Of a stretch of 64,000 bases of DNA, positions 18,185 through 28,359 are shown in pieces (the first letter of the stretch is position 1; each line of letters starts with the position of its first letter). Made by a program: the position numbers and the translations under genes. A model generated the notes under the pieces. It was not told where the DNA came from and searched no databases. It saw only the letters and a program-made list of their open reading frames with translations. This stretch comes from Desulfomicrobium sp. ZS1 (GTDB lineage Bacteria; Desulfobacterota; Desulfovibrionia; Desulfovibrionales; Desulfomicrobiaceae): contig NZ_CP100351.1 in NCBI RefSeq assembly GCF_024204645.1, forward strand, positions 806,001 through 870,000, written 5' to 3'.

Positions 18185-18850
18185 TTAGTTGATGTTGTCC
18201 CGGACCCAGAAGGTCAGGTTGTATTTTTCGGTCAAGTCTTTCTGCAATTCGTTCAGCGCGGATTTGTCCATGTCCATGATGCGGATGAAGACCTGACGAT
18301 AGCCCTTCTCGACCTTGTCGTAGGAGGTGAGGATGGAGCTGATGCGGGCCTTGTGTCCGCGGATGCAGTCAAGCACTTCCTTGAGGCTGCCTCGCTCGTC
18401 GGTCAGTTTGAGGCCGATCTGCACGCCTCCGTGGTAAATGCCGGTGATGCTCAAAAGGACGCTGTAGACCTCGTTCTGGGTCATGATCCCGACCAGTTCG
18501 TCCTTGTCGTTCAGGACGGGCAGGCCGGAAATTTTTTTGTCGTGCATGATGGCCGCGCACTTCACCACCGTGTCCGATTCCCGGATGGTGATGGGGCTCG
18601 GGGTCATGATGTTTTTGACCTTGATTTCGGAGAGCAGGTAGTAAAGCTCGTGCACGTCAAGGGTCGTGGCCTTGGAGGGCGAGGCTTCCTTCACGTCGCG
18701 GTCGCTGAGCATGCCCACGACTTTGCCCTTGTCGTCGACCACGGGCAAACGGCGGATGCCTTTTTCCTTCATCAGCTTGGCCGCCCGCATCATGGAGGTT
18801 TCGGGATCCACGGTGATAACGTCCTTGGTCATCCAATCTTTTATGATCAT
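18185..18850 (-). CDS. CBS-pair plus ACT domain protein (AcuB-like)
   Basis: 221 residues: two CBS motifs (about 1-60, MTKDVITVDPETSM; 75-135, NIMTPSPITIRESD) followed by an ACT-like domain (about 140-221). CBS pairs bind adenine nucleotides, ACT domains bind amino acids, so a cytosolic sensor is likely; AcuB relatives affect acetoin or acetyl metabolism. Good RBS (CCAAGGAG). A paralogue of the same architecture lies at 62183-62836. Confidence 0.82.
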   Translation of the reverse strand: MIIKDWMTKDVITVDPETSMMRAAKLMKEKGIRRLPVVDDKGKVVGMLSDRDVKEASPSKATTLDVHELYYLLSEIKVKNIMTPSPITIRESDTVVKCAAIMHDKKISGLPVLNDKDELVGIMTQNEVYSVLLSITGIYHGGVQIGLKLTDERGSLKEVLDCIRGHKARISSILTSYDKVEKGYRQVFIRIMDMDKSALNELQKDLTEKYNLTFWVRDNIN

Positions 18851-18957
18851 GTTATTTCTCCTTGGAGGCGGGATGTCCGCCTTGAAGCCGTGCTGCTTTC
18901 AAGGCAGTGAAAATTGCATGTAAGTTGCTCATGCCATAATATCTTTTCGGCATTCCG

Positions 18958-19770
18958 TCAAAGGCTCTCTGTCGAATTGTCCACAACTTTGGCATAGAGC
19001 TCGGGGCGGCGATGAGCCAGGGCCGGGATGTTTTGACGGATGACGGCAAGTTCGGCCAGGTCGACCGTGCCTGTGATTACGCCTTCTTGATCCGCGCTTG
19101 CCAGTGTGATTTCGCCGCCAGGCGTGACGAAAAGGGAGCGGCCGCCGAAGGGGAAGGCCCCCTGGTCGCCGGTCCGGTTCGCTCCCAGCAGGTAGCACTG
19201 GTTTTCCAGCGCCCGGGCCGCGCAGAGCGTCTGCCAGATGTCGATGCGCCTCTTCGGCCAGGCCGAAGCCAGCAGCATGGCCTGGCACCCGTGAAGGGCC
19301 TGCACCCGGTACAGTTCGGGAAAGCGCAGGTCGTAACACACGGAGAGACCGAAACGGACTCCCTCGAAATCGAAACAGACGATTTCGCTACCGGGGCTGA
19401 AGACTTCGGTTTCGTCGGCATCTACGGCCGTGAAGAGATGGATTTTGCGGTATCTGGCCAGTATGTCGCCGGTTGGTCCGAAGGCGACCAGCGCGTTGGC
19501 CAGTCCATCCGGCCCGGGCAGGCACACGCCGCAGACCAGACAGATTTCATGTTCCCGCGCCAGAGCCATCAGCTTGTCCCGAACCCGAGGCCACCAGTCT
19601 CGGCCGGCAAGGGCGATGGACGGCATGTCGTAGCCGAGGTCCGCAATTTCAGGGAAAAGCAGCAGGCGGCAGGATGCTTCGGCCCCCGCCTGGACCGCAA
19701 CGCTGATTTTGTCCAGATTGCCGCTGACATCTCCTGGAAGTCCGGATAGTTGAACTGCGGCGATTTTCAT
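18958..19770 (-). CDS. Carbon-nitrogen hydrolase (nitrilase superfamily)
   Basis: 270 residues. Catalytic triad visible: Glu in LLLFPEIADLGY, Lys in ARYRKIHLF, Cys in SVCYDLRFPELYR. The sequence resembles the omega-amidase/Nit2 branch, which releases ammonia from alpha-keto-acid amides, but the substrate cannot be set from sequence. Cytosolic; monocistronic. The 107 bases upstream hold only a small hairpin. Confidence 0.87.
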   Translation of the reverse strand: MKIAAVQLSGLPGDVSGNLDKISVAVQAGAEASCRLLLFPEIADLGYDMPSIALAGRDWWPRVRDKLMALAREHEICLVCGVCLPGPDGLANALVAFGPTGDILARYRKIHLFTAVDADETEVFSPGSEIVCFDFEGVRFGLSVCYDLRFPELYRVQALHGCQAMLLASAWPKRRIDIWQTLCAARALENQCYLLGANRTGDQGAFPFGGRSLFVTPGGEITLASADQEGVITGTVDLAELAVIRQNIPALAHRRPELYAKVVDNSTESL

Positions 19771-19814
19771 GTGATACCCCTTGTCCTAACACATCATGAA
19801 TTGTGAGGAAACAC

Positions 19815-20957
19815 ATGCCCGAGTTGCATCTTGATTGTCCAGCCGGGATCGCCGGCGACATGTTTTTGGCGGCCATGGCCGATCTGGGAGTGGATTTGTC
19901 TGCGCTGGAGTCTGCCTTCGCCCGGGCCGGGGTGGAGGTCGGGGTTGCGGCCCTGGACGCCCGGGACAAGGGCATACGGGGCAAGCGCCTGGAGATTCTT
20001 GCGCCTCATGTCCAGCCCATGCGCCATCTGGGCGAGCTGACCGCAATTGTTCGCGCACTGCCGTTTTCGGAGCGGGTCCGGAAGCGGTCCGAAGACGCCC
20101 TGACGCGCCTGGCCGAAGTGGAGGCCGGGGTGCATGGCTGCGCGGTGGCGGACGTCCATTTTCACGAGGTCGGGGCCGTGGACATCCTGGTCGATGTGGT
20201 CGGGGCGTTTTGGGCTCTGGAGACGCTGGGCATCAGCCGCGTGACCTGTTCCCGCCTGCCCTGGTTTTCCGGTACGGTGCGCTGCGCCCACGGGCTCATG
20301 CCCCTGCCCGCCCCGGCGACCACGGTTCTTTTGCAGGGCAAGCCCGTGTACCCGACGCAATTTGAAGGGGAGCTGATCACGCCCACCGGGGCCTTGCTGC
20401 TTGACAAGATGGTCGATGAATTCACGTCGGGTCCGACTGGCCGCCTTGAACGGACCGGATTGGGGCTTGGGACCATGGAACTGCCCACGGTCAACGGTCT
20501 GCGACTTTTGCTTTTGGCGGGCGAGGGGCCTGGACTGGAACGGATCATGGTGCTGGAGACCAATGTCGATCATCTCACCGGCGAGGAGATAGGCGGGGTT
20601 TTCGCAGTATTGCTTGATGCCGGGGCGCTCGATGTGCTTTTTCTGCCCGGAGTGATGAAGAAGAACCGGCCCGGTGGGCTGTTGCAGGTGCTCTGCAAAC
20701 CTGAGGATCTGGCCCGTATCCGCGACCTGACCTTTGCCCAGACCATGACCCTTGGTCTGCGCATGACCGAGACGACCCGGTCCGTGCTGCCCCGCGCCGC
20801 GTCCGTTCGGGCCACGCCCTGGGGAGAGGTGAGCGCCAAGGAGACGGAAATTGGAGGGCAGCGCTACGCCCGTCCCGAATTCGAGGCCCTGCAGGCCCTG
20901 GCCAAACGGACGGGTCGGTCCGTGGCCCAGTTACGCTACCTGTTGGGCGAGGAGTAA
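19815..20957 (+). CDS. larC: LarC-like nickel-pincer cofactor cyclometallase (LarC/DUF111 family)
   Basis: 380 residues from ATG 19815 after AGGAAAC. Starts LHLDCPAGIAGDMFLAAMADLG, contains DVHFHEVGAVDILVDVVG and VLETNVDHLTGEEIGGV, family signatures. LarC inserts nickel into the pincer cofactor of lactate racemase. No larA, larB or larE is in the window, so either they lie elsewhere or this copy serves another enzyme. Confidence 0.88.
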   Translation: MPELHLDCPAGIAGDMFLAAMADLGVDLSALESAFARAGVEVGVAALDARDKGIRGKRLEILAPHVQPMRHLGELTAIVRALPFSERVRKRSEDALTRLAEVEAGVHGCAVADVHFHEVGAVDILVDVVGAFWALETLGISRVTCSRLPWFSGTVRCAHGLMPLPAPATTVLLQGKPVYPTQFEGELITPTGALLLDKMVDEFTSGPTGRLERTGLGLGTMELPTVNGLRLLLLAGEGPGLERIMVLETNVDHLTGEEIGGVFAVLLDAGALDVLFLPGVMKKNRPGGLLQVLCKPEDLARIRDLTFAQTMTLGLRMTETTRSVLPRAASVRATPWGEVSAKETEIGGQRYARPEFEALQALAKRTGRSVAQLRYLLGEE

Positions 20958-21024
20958 TCGTCAGTCCGGCCGGTCTGTTCGGTCCGGCCCATGACGTTCT
21001 TTTAGCTGATCGCCAGCGTCCAGA

Positions 21025-21489
21025 TCAGTATCCCCGCCCGGTCAGCAGCCGGTCCAGCTGGTTGGCGAATTCCTGCCGATCCCTGGCGCCAAGGGCCGAC
21101 GGCCCGCCGGTCATGACTCCGCTGCCGCGCATCTCGTCCAGAAAATCGCGCATGGTCAGGCGGCTGCGGATATTGTCCGGCGTGAACAGTTCGCCCCGGG
21201 GGCTCAGGCCCAGGCCGCCTTTTTCAATGACCCCGGCGGCCAGCGGGATGTCGGTGGTGATGACCAGATCCCCGTTTCGCGCCTGCTCCACGATGGCCAG
21301 GTCCGCCTTGTCGAAGCCCGCGCCGACCTGCATGAAATCTATGAATTCCGATTTGGGGACGGGGAAGCGCGAGTTGGCCACCAGAATTAGGCGGATTTTG
21401 CGCCGTTCGGCCGCGCGGTAGAGGATGTCTTTGATGACTCTGGGGCAGGCGTCGGCGTCGACCCAGATGCGCATCGGTGTCTCGGCCAT
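21025..21489 (-). CDS. YaiI/YqxD family protein (DUF188)
   Basis: 154 residues. Starts [22 protein letters not shown] and has [13 protein letters not shown], a PIN-like acidic pattern. Function unproven, predicted nuclease-like fold. Its ATG is 3 bases after the stop of the U32 gene, so it is the last gene of a 3-gene operon. Confidence 0.88.
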   Translation of the reverse strand: MAETPMRIWVDADACPRVIKDILYRAAERRKIRLILVANSRFPVPKSEFIDFMQVGAGFDKADLAIVEQARNGDLVITTDIPLAAGVIEKGGLGLSPRGELFTPDNIRSRLTMRDFLDEMRGSGVMTGGPSALGARDRQEFANQLDRLLTGRGY

Positions 21490-21492
21490 GGG

Positions 21493-22746
21493 TCAGCCGG
21501 CCTGGCTGTTGTAGACGCCGGGGTGGTGGGCGCGCAGGAACATGCCCGCTTCAAGGCCCGGATAGGCGCAGCGCAGCATTACCCGCATCCCGCCGTGGAC
21601 CGTGGACAGGCGCTCGCCCTCGGCGTTTTCCACGCCATAGTCGCCCGCGCCCAGAACCGGGCGGCGCAAGCCGGGGAACAGGATTTCTAGTGGCGAGCCG
21701 GTCTCGAAGCGGTGCTTGACATCCATGATCCAACAGTCATCTCCGGCGGGCTCGACCAGCCTGCCCACGATGTTTTTGGTCAGGGATCTGGACAGGGCCG
21801 GAAGCAGGGTCACGGATTGAGGAGTGAAGAAGGCTGAAGTCAGGGGGCGGGTGGCCAATTGCTGCAATTCCTCCAAATAGAGTCCGGGGCGGAAGGTCCC
21901 GGCGGCGAGGTCGTCCAGGGCCGTGCGGTACACGTCCGTGACTTGGGCCAGGTAGGAGGGCGTCTTCATGCGGCCTTCGATCTTGAGGCTGGCCACGCCG
22001 TTTTTGCGGAACCAATTCACATATTTGATGAGGCAAAGGTCCTCGGCGGCCATGACCTGGCTGAACTCACCGTCGCACTGGATCTCCCAGGTGTCCTCGC
22101 CGGGGCGCAGGCGCTCTTCCAGCCGCACGGCCGTGACCTTGTAGTCGAAGCGGCAGGGGTGCGTGCATTGGCCCAGGTTGCCCGAGCGCCTGGTCAGGTG
22201 GGAGGAAAGCAGGCAGCGCCCTGACACGGCCATGCACATGGCTCCGTGCACGAAGACTTCGAACTCCAGATCCGGGACTTTTCGCACCATGGCACGGATG
22301 CGGGCGGCGCCCAGTTCGCGGGCCACGTTGACGCGGCGCGCGCCCAGGTCGCGCCAGAACGCGGCCGTGGCGGAATTGGAAGTGCTTACCTGGGTCGAGA
22401 CGTGGATCGGGATGTGCGGGACGCGTTTCATGGCCATGCTCATGATGCCGGGGTCGGCGATGATGAGCCCGTCCACGTCGATGCCTGCAAGCTCCTCCAG
22501 GTAGGTTTCCACGCCGGGCAGGTGCTCCTCCCAGGCCAGCAGGTTCAGGGTGAAATAGACTTTGGTTCCGCCAGCGTGGGCCAGCTTCACGGCGTCACGG
22601 AGCTGGGAAAAGGAGAAACCGTCGGTTTTGGCGCGTAGGCTAAGGGCCTGGCCGCCCAGATACACGGCGTCGGCTCCGTAGCGCAGGGCTGTGGTCAGTT
22701 TGTCCGGGCTGCCGACAGGGACGAGGAGTTCTGGTAGTGCGTGCAT
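21493..22746 (-). CDS. U32-family protein, TrhP/YegQ-type tRNA hydroxylation or peptidase-like
   Basis: 417 residues. N-terminal TIM-barrel (ELLVPVGSPDKLTTALRYGA) and the U32 signature EVFVHGAMCMAVSGRC followed by GNLGQCTHPCR. Cysteines in this region carry an iron-sulfur cluster in studied members. YegQ (TrhP) catalyses 5-hydroxyuridine formation at tRNA position 34 with prephenate; length and order fit TrhP better than the rRNA enzyme RlhA. Stop lies 3 bases before the PHP gene's downstream neighbour. Confidence 0.87.
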   Translation of the reverse strand: MHALPELLVPVGSPDKLTTALRYGADAVYLGGQALSLRAKTDGFSFSQLRDAVKLAHAGGTKVYFTLNLLAWEEHLPGVETYLEELAGIDVDGLIIADPGIMSMAMKRVPHIPIHVSTQVSTSNSATAAFWRDLGARRVNVARELGAARIRAMVRKVPDLEFEVFVHGAMCMAVSGRCLLSSHLTRRSGNLGQCTHPCRFDYKVTAVRLEERLRPGEDTWEIQCDGEFSQVMAAEDLCLIKYVNWFRKNGVASLKIEGRMKTPSYLAQVTDVYRTALDDLAAGTFRPGLYLEELQQLATRPLTSAFFTPQSVTLLPALSRSLTKNIVGRLVEPAGDDCWIMDVKHRFETGSPLEILFPGLRRPVLGAGDYGVENAEGERLSTVHGGMRVMLRCAYPGLEAGMFLRAHHPGVYNSQAG

Positions 22747-22749
22747 GAT

Positions 22750-23622
22750 TCAGGAGCAGAGCGGAAGTTGAAGGCCGAGCTTGCTGCGTGCTTCTTTCAT
22801 GCGCAGCACCAGCTCGTAGGATGGCCGCATGCCGCCCTTGCCGCGGCCCAGGGCGATGCCCCGCTTGTTGTCGCCATGAAAGTCCGAGCCCGCGCTCTGG
22901 AGCAGGTCCAGCTTGCGGCAGATGTTCGCGTAGAAATTTGTCTGGGCCTGAGTGTGCATGGAATAGAAGACCTCCATGCCGTCGAGTCCGAAGTCTTTGA
23001 GCTCGCGTAGCACATTTTCGGTCTCGTCTTTTTCGAGTTTCAAAGTGCAGGGATGGGCCAGGATGACCGTGGCCTGCTCGTCTTTGAGGAGCTCGATGGT
23101 CTGGCGGGGCGAGAGCTTTTCCTTGGGTGCGTAGCCCTTGGTCCCCGGTCGCAGCCAGTTCATGAATGCGTCCTGGAAATTGATGGCGAATCCTTTTTGC
23201 ACCAGCAGTTGCGCGAAATGGGGCCGGCCGATGGAGCCGCCGGTGGTGATGTTTTCCAGCTCGGCGCGGGTGATATCTACGCCGTAGGCGTTCAGGTTCG
23301 CGATGATGTTTTCATTGCGCGCCGTGCGCAGGACGCTCAGGTGGTCTAAGGTGGCCTGCAGGTGTTTCGGGTGCTGGGGCAGCCAGAGACCCAGCAGATG
23401 CATGCTGCCGCGTTCGAATTCAACGCTCAGTTCGCACCCTCCGATGACCTCCAGGTCGAGCTCGCGTCCGGCGGCGCAGGCTTCGGGCAGCCCGATGACC
23501 GTGTCGTGGTCGGTCAGAGCGATGGCTTTGAGGCGTGCCGCCACGGCCGCAGCAACAAGTTCCGCAGGGCTCAAGGTGCCATCGGAAGCGGTGGAGTGGG
23601 TGTGCAGATCTATTTCCGGCAT
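22750..23622 (-). CDS. PHP-domain phosphoesterase (RNase AM/YciV-like)
   Basis: 290 residues from ATG 23622 (MPEIDLHTHSTASDGTL); a TTG 63 bases upstream would extend it but gives no conserved residues. Metal ligands: DLHTHS, LTDHDT, and GSDFHG near the end. PHP proteins of this length hydrolyse 3',5'-nucleoside bisphosphates or trim rRNA 5' ends. First gene of the PHP-U32-YaiI operon. Confidence 0.87.
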   Translation of the reverse strand: MPEIDLHTHSTASDGTLSPAELVAAAVAARLKAIALTDHDTVIGLPEACAAGRELDLEVIGGCELSVEFERGSMHLLGLWLPQHPKHLQATLDHLSVLRTARNENIIANLNAYGVDITRAELENITTGGSIGRPHFAQLLVQKGFAINFQDAFMNWLRPGTKGYAPKEKLSPRQTIELLKDEQATVILAHPCTLKLEKDETENVLRELKDFGLDGMEVFYSMHTQAQTNFYANICRKLDLLQSAGSDFHGDNKRGIALGRGKGGMRPSYELVLRMKEARSKLGLQLPLCS

Positions 23623-23686
23623 AAGCTCATGGGTACGGTAGGGGCCGGGTGATGACAAGGTTATTTGCCTGGCCGGATCCGGCAAT

Positions 23687-23718
23687 AAAAAACGGCACGC
23701 GTCTTTAAACGCGTGCCG
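23687..23718 (-). terminator. Terminator of infA
   Basis: CGGCACGCGT (23693-23702) pairs with ACGCGTGCCG (23709-23718) and is followed on the minus strand by TTTTTT. Strong intrinsic terminator 19 bases past the infA stop. Confidence 0.92.
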
Positions 23719-23737
23719 GGAATTCTCGTCAGGGGGA

Positions 23738-23956
23738 TTATTTGAAGCGGTAGGTGATTCTGCCGCGGGTCAGGTCATAGGGAGAAAGCTCCAACTTGAC
23801 CCTGTCGCCGGGCAGGATTCGGATGTAAAACTTGCGCATCTTTCCGGAGATATGCCCGAGCACCTGATGGTTATTTTCCAGGCGAACCAGAAACATGGCA
23901 TTGGGCATGGCTTCCTCGACGACACCTTCAACTTCGATAGACTCTTCCTTGGCCAT
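23738..23956 (-). CDS. infA: Translation initiation factor IF-1
   Basis: 72 residues, standard length and sequence ([38 protein letters not shown]). S1/OB-fold protein that occupies the ribosomal A site during initiation. Monocistronic. Confidence 0.97.
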   Translation of the reverse strand: MAKEESIEVEGVVEEAMPNAMFLVRLENNHQVLGHISGKMRKFYIRILPGDRVKLELSPYDLTRGRITYRFK

Positions 23957-24237
23957 ATAAAACGGATACCTTCTCTGTTTACAGTAGTTTTTTGTTTAAA
24001 GACAGGACTCCATACCCGCTTGATTCATAAATGACAAGGCCGGATATCCTCTTGCAATGGATACGGCCTTGCGCAGGGCGGTCGACGCGCTTGTTCTGGG
24101 CTGAAATTTTGAGACTGGACGCGAAAGTGTGATGAATATTTTCCTCGAAAGATGGACGTCTTTGCGATACTGAAAAGTATGTAATCAGCTTCGTTTCGTA
24201 ATGACATGATTGTCTTTTCAAAAGGAATGGTTCCCGC

Positions 24238-26472
24238 ATGGCTTCCAGGAAATCCCTCTTCAGGCGGCTCTCTCTTTCTCTTGGTCTCTTGAGCACGGTC
24301 ATCATCCTTGTCGTTTCGACGCTGGTTTTCTTTTTTCTTTCGTGGCGGGTGGGCAATCAGATGCAGGAACGGGCCGAGAACACCATCACATTTTTGGCTC
24401 AGGCTCTGGAGACGCCGTTCTGGGCCTTGGACCGGGAAAGCGCGGCCGCAGTGGCAGAGGCTACGAGCATGGACGTCAACGTCGGGCTTCTGGAATTGCG
24501 GGACTCCCGGGGCGAGGAATGGTTTGGCTACAACACGGGCAATTCTCTCTTCATCATCCGCGAGGCCGAGGTCAGCCATGACGGGCAAGTTATCGGTTTT
24601 ATCCGTCTGGGCCTGGAGGATTCCGTTCGACAAAAGTCATTGGCCGGCATTGGTCTTGCCGGCGGCGGCATAGCGCTGCTTGTCATTATTGCGCAGTATT
24701 GCCTGGCCAAAAGGCTCCTGCGCCATTATTTCCAGCATCCTTTTGCGGCTTTGGATTCCCTGGTCGGTGCCTATGCCCGCGGGAATTACACTCAGGTCGA
24801 TCCCGGCGTTTACTATACGGAGTTCGAGCCGCTGGTGAATGCATTTTTGGGCATGGGGCAAACCATCGAACGGCAGGTGAGCACCCTGGCCGAGAGCGAA
24901 GAGAAATACCGGGTGATTTTTGATAATTCCCCTGTAGGAATCTTCCGCTCGACGCTGGATGGAGAGCTGCTGGAAGGCAATGTCGCCCTGGGGCACATGT
25001 TCGGCTATTCTTCCCGGGAAGACTTTTTGGCCTCCAACGGGCTTCGAGTCGAACCTGTCTATGCGGATTCTTCCGCTCGCGAGGCATATTTGCGGGAGCT
25101 TCTGGCTTCCCCGAAGGCTCTGAGCAGGGAGATGAAGTTCGTGCGCAAGGATGGTATGTATTTCGAGGGAGTGCTGACCGCGTCGATTCAGCAGGACGCG
25201 GATGGCCGTCCGGTTTTTTTGAACGGCGTGGTCGAGGATGTCAGCGCCCGCAAGCAGGCCGAGGAACGTCTGCGGCAGTCGGAAGAGAAGTTTTCGCGTC
25301 TGTTCAGGCTTTCGCCCGACGTCATCGTTGTCATGAATATGACTGAAGGGCGGATCGTCGACGTCAATGAGGCCTTCAGCCGCCTGACGGGCTTCGCCTA
25401 CCACGAGGCCGTGGGCAAGACCGCACAGGAGCTTGGCCTGTACACCGATCCTGCCATGCGCGAGTTTGTGCGGCGGCGTATGCAGACCACTGGGCAGATC
25501 GACAACGTCGATTTTTCTCTTGGCTGCAAGGACGGAAGAACCATCTCCTGTGTGCTTTCGAGCCAGTTGCTGACAGTGGGCGACGAGTCCTGCGTCATGG
25601 CCGTGCTGCGTGACGTGACGGAATTCAAGCGCATGCAGGAGCTCATGATCCAGAGCGAGAAAATGATCTCGGTCGGCGGCATCGCTGCGGGTGTGGCCCA
25701 CGAGATCAACAACCCGCTTGGCATCATCATGGTTAGCAGCCAGAATCTCGTGCAGAGAACGAGGCCTGATTTTCCCAAGAATATCGAGGTGGCCGAAAAT
25801 ATCGGTCTCGATATGAATCTGTTTGACCGGTACATGCAGGTCAGGGGCCTGTATGACTTCGTCAAAAACATCCAGGATGCGGCCGTGCGAGCCGCGGACA
25901 TCATCCGTCACATGCTTGATTTCAGCCGTCGCAGCGAATCACGGCGCACGACTTGCGATCTGCGCAGCGTCATCAAACGGGCCACGCATTTGGCGGGTAA
26001 TGATTTTGATCTCAAGAAAAGTTATGATTTCAAGCAAATAGAAATTTTCTGGGAGTGTGATGACAATTTTCCTGTCGTCAGTTGCACGGAAACCGAAATA
26101 GAACAGGTGTTTTTGAACCTGTTCCGAAATGCGGCCCAGGCCATGGCCTCGGCCCAGCCTCAGATCGTGGAGCCGCGCATCGTGGTGCGCATGAAGGCCG
26201 AGGCCGATCGCGTGGTGCTGGAGGTGGAGGACAACGGACCCGGCATGCCGCCCGAAGTGCAGCGCCGGGCCTTTGAGCCGTTTTTTACGACCAAGCCGCC
26301 GGGAGTGGGGACAGGCCTTGGCCTTTCCGTGTCCTATTTCATCATCACCCGCAGCCACGATGGGCAGATGCGGCTGGAATCGCGCCCGGGTCAGGGCACG
26401 CGTTTTATCATCGAACTTCCGCTCTCGGGGCCCGGCCCGCAAAAGGAGGACGAGTGCATTCACGACTCATGA
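24238..26472 (+). CDS. Membrane sensor histidine kinase with two PAS domains
   Basis: 744 residues. Membrane helices near 15-37 and 137-157 enclose a sensor of about 100 residues; a HAMP-like region follows; PAS domains near 224-340 and 345-465; H-box [11 protein letters not shown] with phosphorylated His488; then N-box ([10 protein letters not shown]), DNGPGMP and GTGLGLS of the ATPase domain. RBS AAAAGGAA before ATG. It overlaps the receiver gene by 19 bases, so they form a two-component pair. Signal unknown. Confidence 0.9.
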   Translation: MASRKSLFRRLSLSLGLLSTVIILVVSTLVFFFLSWRVGNQMQERAENTITFLAQALETPFWALDRESAAAVAEATSMDVNVGLLELRDSRGEEWFGYNTGNSLFIIREAEVSHDGQVIGFIRLGLEDSVRQKSLAGIGLAGGGIALLVIIAQYCLAKRLLRHYFQHPFAALDSLVGAYARGNYTQVDPGVYYTEFEPLVNAFLGMGQTIERQVSTLAESEEKYRVIFDNSPVGIFRSTLDGELLEGNVALGHMFGYSSREDFLASNGLRVEPVYADSSAREAYLRELLASPKALSREMKFVRKDGMYFEGVLTASIQQDADGRPVFLNGVVEDVSARKQAEERLRQSEEKFSRLFRLSPDVIVVMNMTEGRIVDVNEAFSRLTGFAYHEAVGKTAQELGLYTDPAMREFVRRRMQTTGQIDNVDFSLGCKDGRTISCVLSSQLLTVGDESCVMAVLRDVTEFKRMQELMIQSEKMISVGGIAAGVAHEINNPLGIIMVSSQNLVQRTRPDFPKNIEVAENIGLDMNLFDRYMQVRGLYDFVKNIQDAAVRAADIIRHMLDFSRRSESRRTTCDLRSVIKRATHLAGNDFDLKKSYDFKQIEIFWECDDNFPVVSCTETEIEQVFLNLFRNAAQAMASAQPQIVEPRIVVRMKAEADRVVLEVEDNGPGMPPEVQRRAFEPFFTTKPPGVGTGLGLSVSYFIITRSHDGQMRLESRPGQGTRFIIELPLSGPGPQKEDECIHDS

Positions 26473-26828
26473 TCATCGATGACGAAGAGCATATCCGCAG
26501 CGCCCTGGCCTGTTTTCTGGAGGACTTTGAGGATTTTCACGTTCGGTCAGCGCATTCGGCGGAATTGGCCCTGCAGGAGTTGCAGCGGGAGCAGGCGGAT
26601 CTCTGTATTGTCGACATCCGCCTGCCGGCCATGAACGGACCGGAGTTCATTCGTGTTTGCCGGGAGCAGGGGCTCTGCCGTCACCATATCCTGCACACCG
26701 GCTCCACGGACTTTCGCCGTTATGTCGACATCGAAACGCTGGGAATGTGCGATGACGACGTGTTCCAGAAGCCCTGCGACAGCATGGTCATGCTGGAGCG
26801 GATTCGGAAGGTGCTACGCGAAAGTTGA
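26454..26828 (+). CDS. Single-domain response regulator
   Basis: 124 residues, receiver domain only: acidic [12 protein letters not shown], phospho-acceptor in CIVDIRLPAMNG, and FQKPCD with the conserved Lys. No output domain, so it acts by protein contact or in a phosphorelay. The GTG start lies inside the end of the kinase gene with AAAGGAGGA upstream. Confidence 0.88.
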   Translation: MHSRLMIIDDEEHIRSALACFLEDFEDFHVRSAHSAELALQELQREQADLCIVDIRLPAMNGPEFIRVCREQGLCRHHILHTGSTDFRRYVDIETLGMCDDDVFQKPCDSMVMLERIRKVLRES

Positions 26829-26883
26829 ACGTGAACCCTCTTTTTTGTTTCTGCATTTTTTTTCATTAATCCAGATAAATGCG

Positions 26884-28359
26884 TCATGTGCCGCAGAACG
26901 TCCGGTAACCCGTGTCAAGCAGGCCCGGTGCGCGGTAGGACGCGTGCTCAGGCCGGTCTTCATAGGGGCGGGACAGGGCGTTCAGAAGCCGTTTCACGGG
27001 CTCGAAGTCATTTCTGAGGGTTGCCGCTTCCAGCGCCTCCTCCACGCGGTGGTTGCGCGGTATGATCGCCGGGTTGTGCGCGCGCATGAGGGTGCGCGAC
27101 TGCTCAAGCGTCTCATGCTGCCGCGCCAGTCGCGCTTTCCATTGTTCCTGCCAGTGCAGAAAGCCGGGGTCGCGGAAGAATGACCCCTCGGGAGTTTCCC
27201 CGGTGAGGCCGCGCAGGGTCAGGGTATAGTCCGCGCCGTTGTCCTGCATGAGTTTCAGAAGATTTTGCGCCAGCGCCGCGTCATCGTCTTCGGCCGTGAA
27301 GAGGCCAAGCTTGGCCCGCATGCCCCGGGTCCAATGCCGTCTGAACAATGCCGGGACTTCTTCCAGGGCCTCCTGTGCCATCTGCGTGGCTTTTTCCTCT
27401 TTTTCATGCAGCAGCGGGAGCAGGGTTTCGGCCAGGCGGGTCAGGTTCCATTGGGTGATGGAGGGCTGGTTGCCGTAGGCATAGCGGCCGTCGCGGTCGA
27501 TGGAACTGAACACCGTGCCCGGGTCGTATGCGTTCATGAAGGCGCACGGCCCATAGTCGATGCTTTCGCCGCACAGGGCCATGTTGTCGGTGTTCATGAC
27601 CCCGTGGATGAAGCCGACATGCAGCCAACTGGTCACAAGTACGGCTTGACGCTCCATGACCGCGCGCAGCAGTTCAAGAAAAGGGTTTTTGGCCTCGGCA
27701 AGCTCCGGATAATGGCGGCGGATGGTGTATTCGGCCAGGATGCGCAGGTCGTCTGTCTTGCTGCGCGCCGCAAGGTACTCGAAGGTTCCGACGCGGATGT
27801 GGCTGCTCGCCACGCGGGTCAGCACGGCTCCCGCCTGGGTCGTTTCGCGATATACGGGTTCGCCGGTGGTCGCCACCGCGAGGCTGCGCGTGGTCGGGAT
27901 GCCGAGGGCGTGCATGGCCTCGCTGATGATGTATTCACGGAGCATGGGGCCAAGGGCCGCGCGCCCGTCGCCGCGCCGGGAAAAGGGGGTCTGGCCCGAG
28001 CCCTTGAGCTGGATGTCGAAACGTTCGCCGCTGGGCGTGATGTGTTCGCCCAGTAGGATGGCGCGTCCGTCGCCGAGCATGGTGAAGTGCCCGAATTGAT
28101 GCCCCGCGTAGGCTTGGGCGATGGGGTCCGCGCCTGCGGGGAGGCGGTTGCCAGTAAAAACGGCGGCACCGTCCGGGCCATCTAGGCTGGCCGCATCAAG
28201 TCCCAGGGACGCCGCCAGTTCGGGATTAAAGAGAGCAAGACCGGGTTTTTTCACCGGGGTGGGCCTTTGGCGCACGAAGAGCGATTCGGGCAGCAGGGCG
28301 TAGGTATTGTCGAAGTTCCAGCCTTGGCTGGCGAATGAATTGTGATCTTGAGGAAACAT
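26884..28359 (-). CDS. selO: Protein adenylyltransferase SelO (YdiU family)
   Basis: 491 residues. Pseudokinase that transfers AMP to Ser/Thr/Tyr of target proteins. Shows AGHQFGHFTMLGDGRA, DIQLKGSGQTPFSRRGDGRA, and GFIHGVMNTDNMA with YGPCAFMNAYDP (metal/catalytic loop). It ends FCGT then TGA; eukaryotic SelO has selenocysteine near the end, here the position is an ordinary Cys. Monocistronic, opposite strand to the kinase pair. Confidence 0.93.
   Translation of the reverse strand: MFPQDHNSFASQGWNFDNTYALLPESLFVRQRPTPVKKPGLALFNPELAASLGLDAASLDGPDGAAVFTGNRLPAGADPIAQAYAGHQFGHFTMLGDGRAILLGEHITPSGERFDIQLKGSGQTPFSRRGDGRAALGPMLREYIISEAMHALGIPTTRSLAVATTGEPVYRETTQAGAVLTRVASSHIRVGTFEYLAARSKTDDLRILAEYTIRRHYPELAEAKNPFLELLRAVMERQAVLVTSWLHVGFIHGVMNTDNMALCGESIDYGPCAFMNAYDPGTVFSSIDRDGRYAYGNQPSITQWNLTRLAETLLPLLHEKEEKATQMAQEALEEVPALFRRHWTRGMRAKLGLFTAEDDDAALAQNLLKLMQDNGADYTLTLRGLTGETPEGSFFRDPGFLHWQEQWKARLARQHETLEQSRTLMRAHNPAIIPRNHRVEEALEAATLRNDFEPVKRLLNALSRPYEDRPEHASYRAPGLLDTGYRTFCGT

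Noticed and set aside
24637-25911. Minus-strand frame opposite the histidine kinase
   Set aside because: Covers known PAS and HisKA codons on the other strand; no ribosome site or motif.
26884-26886. Selenocysteine at the end of SelO
   Set aside because: The C-terminal Cys is encoded by TGC; the TGA is the final stop and no selenocysteine element or following conserved residues are seen.
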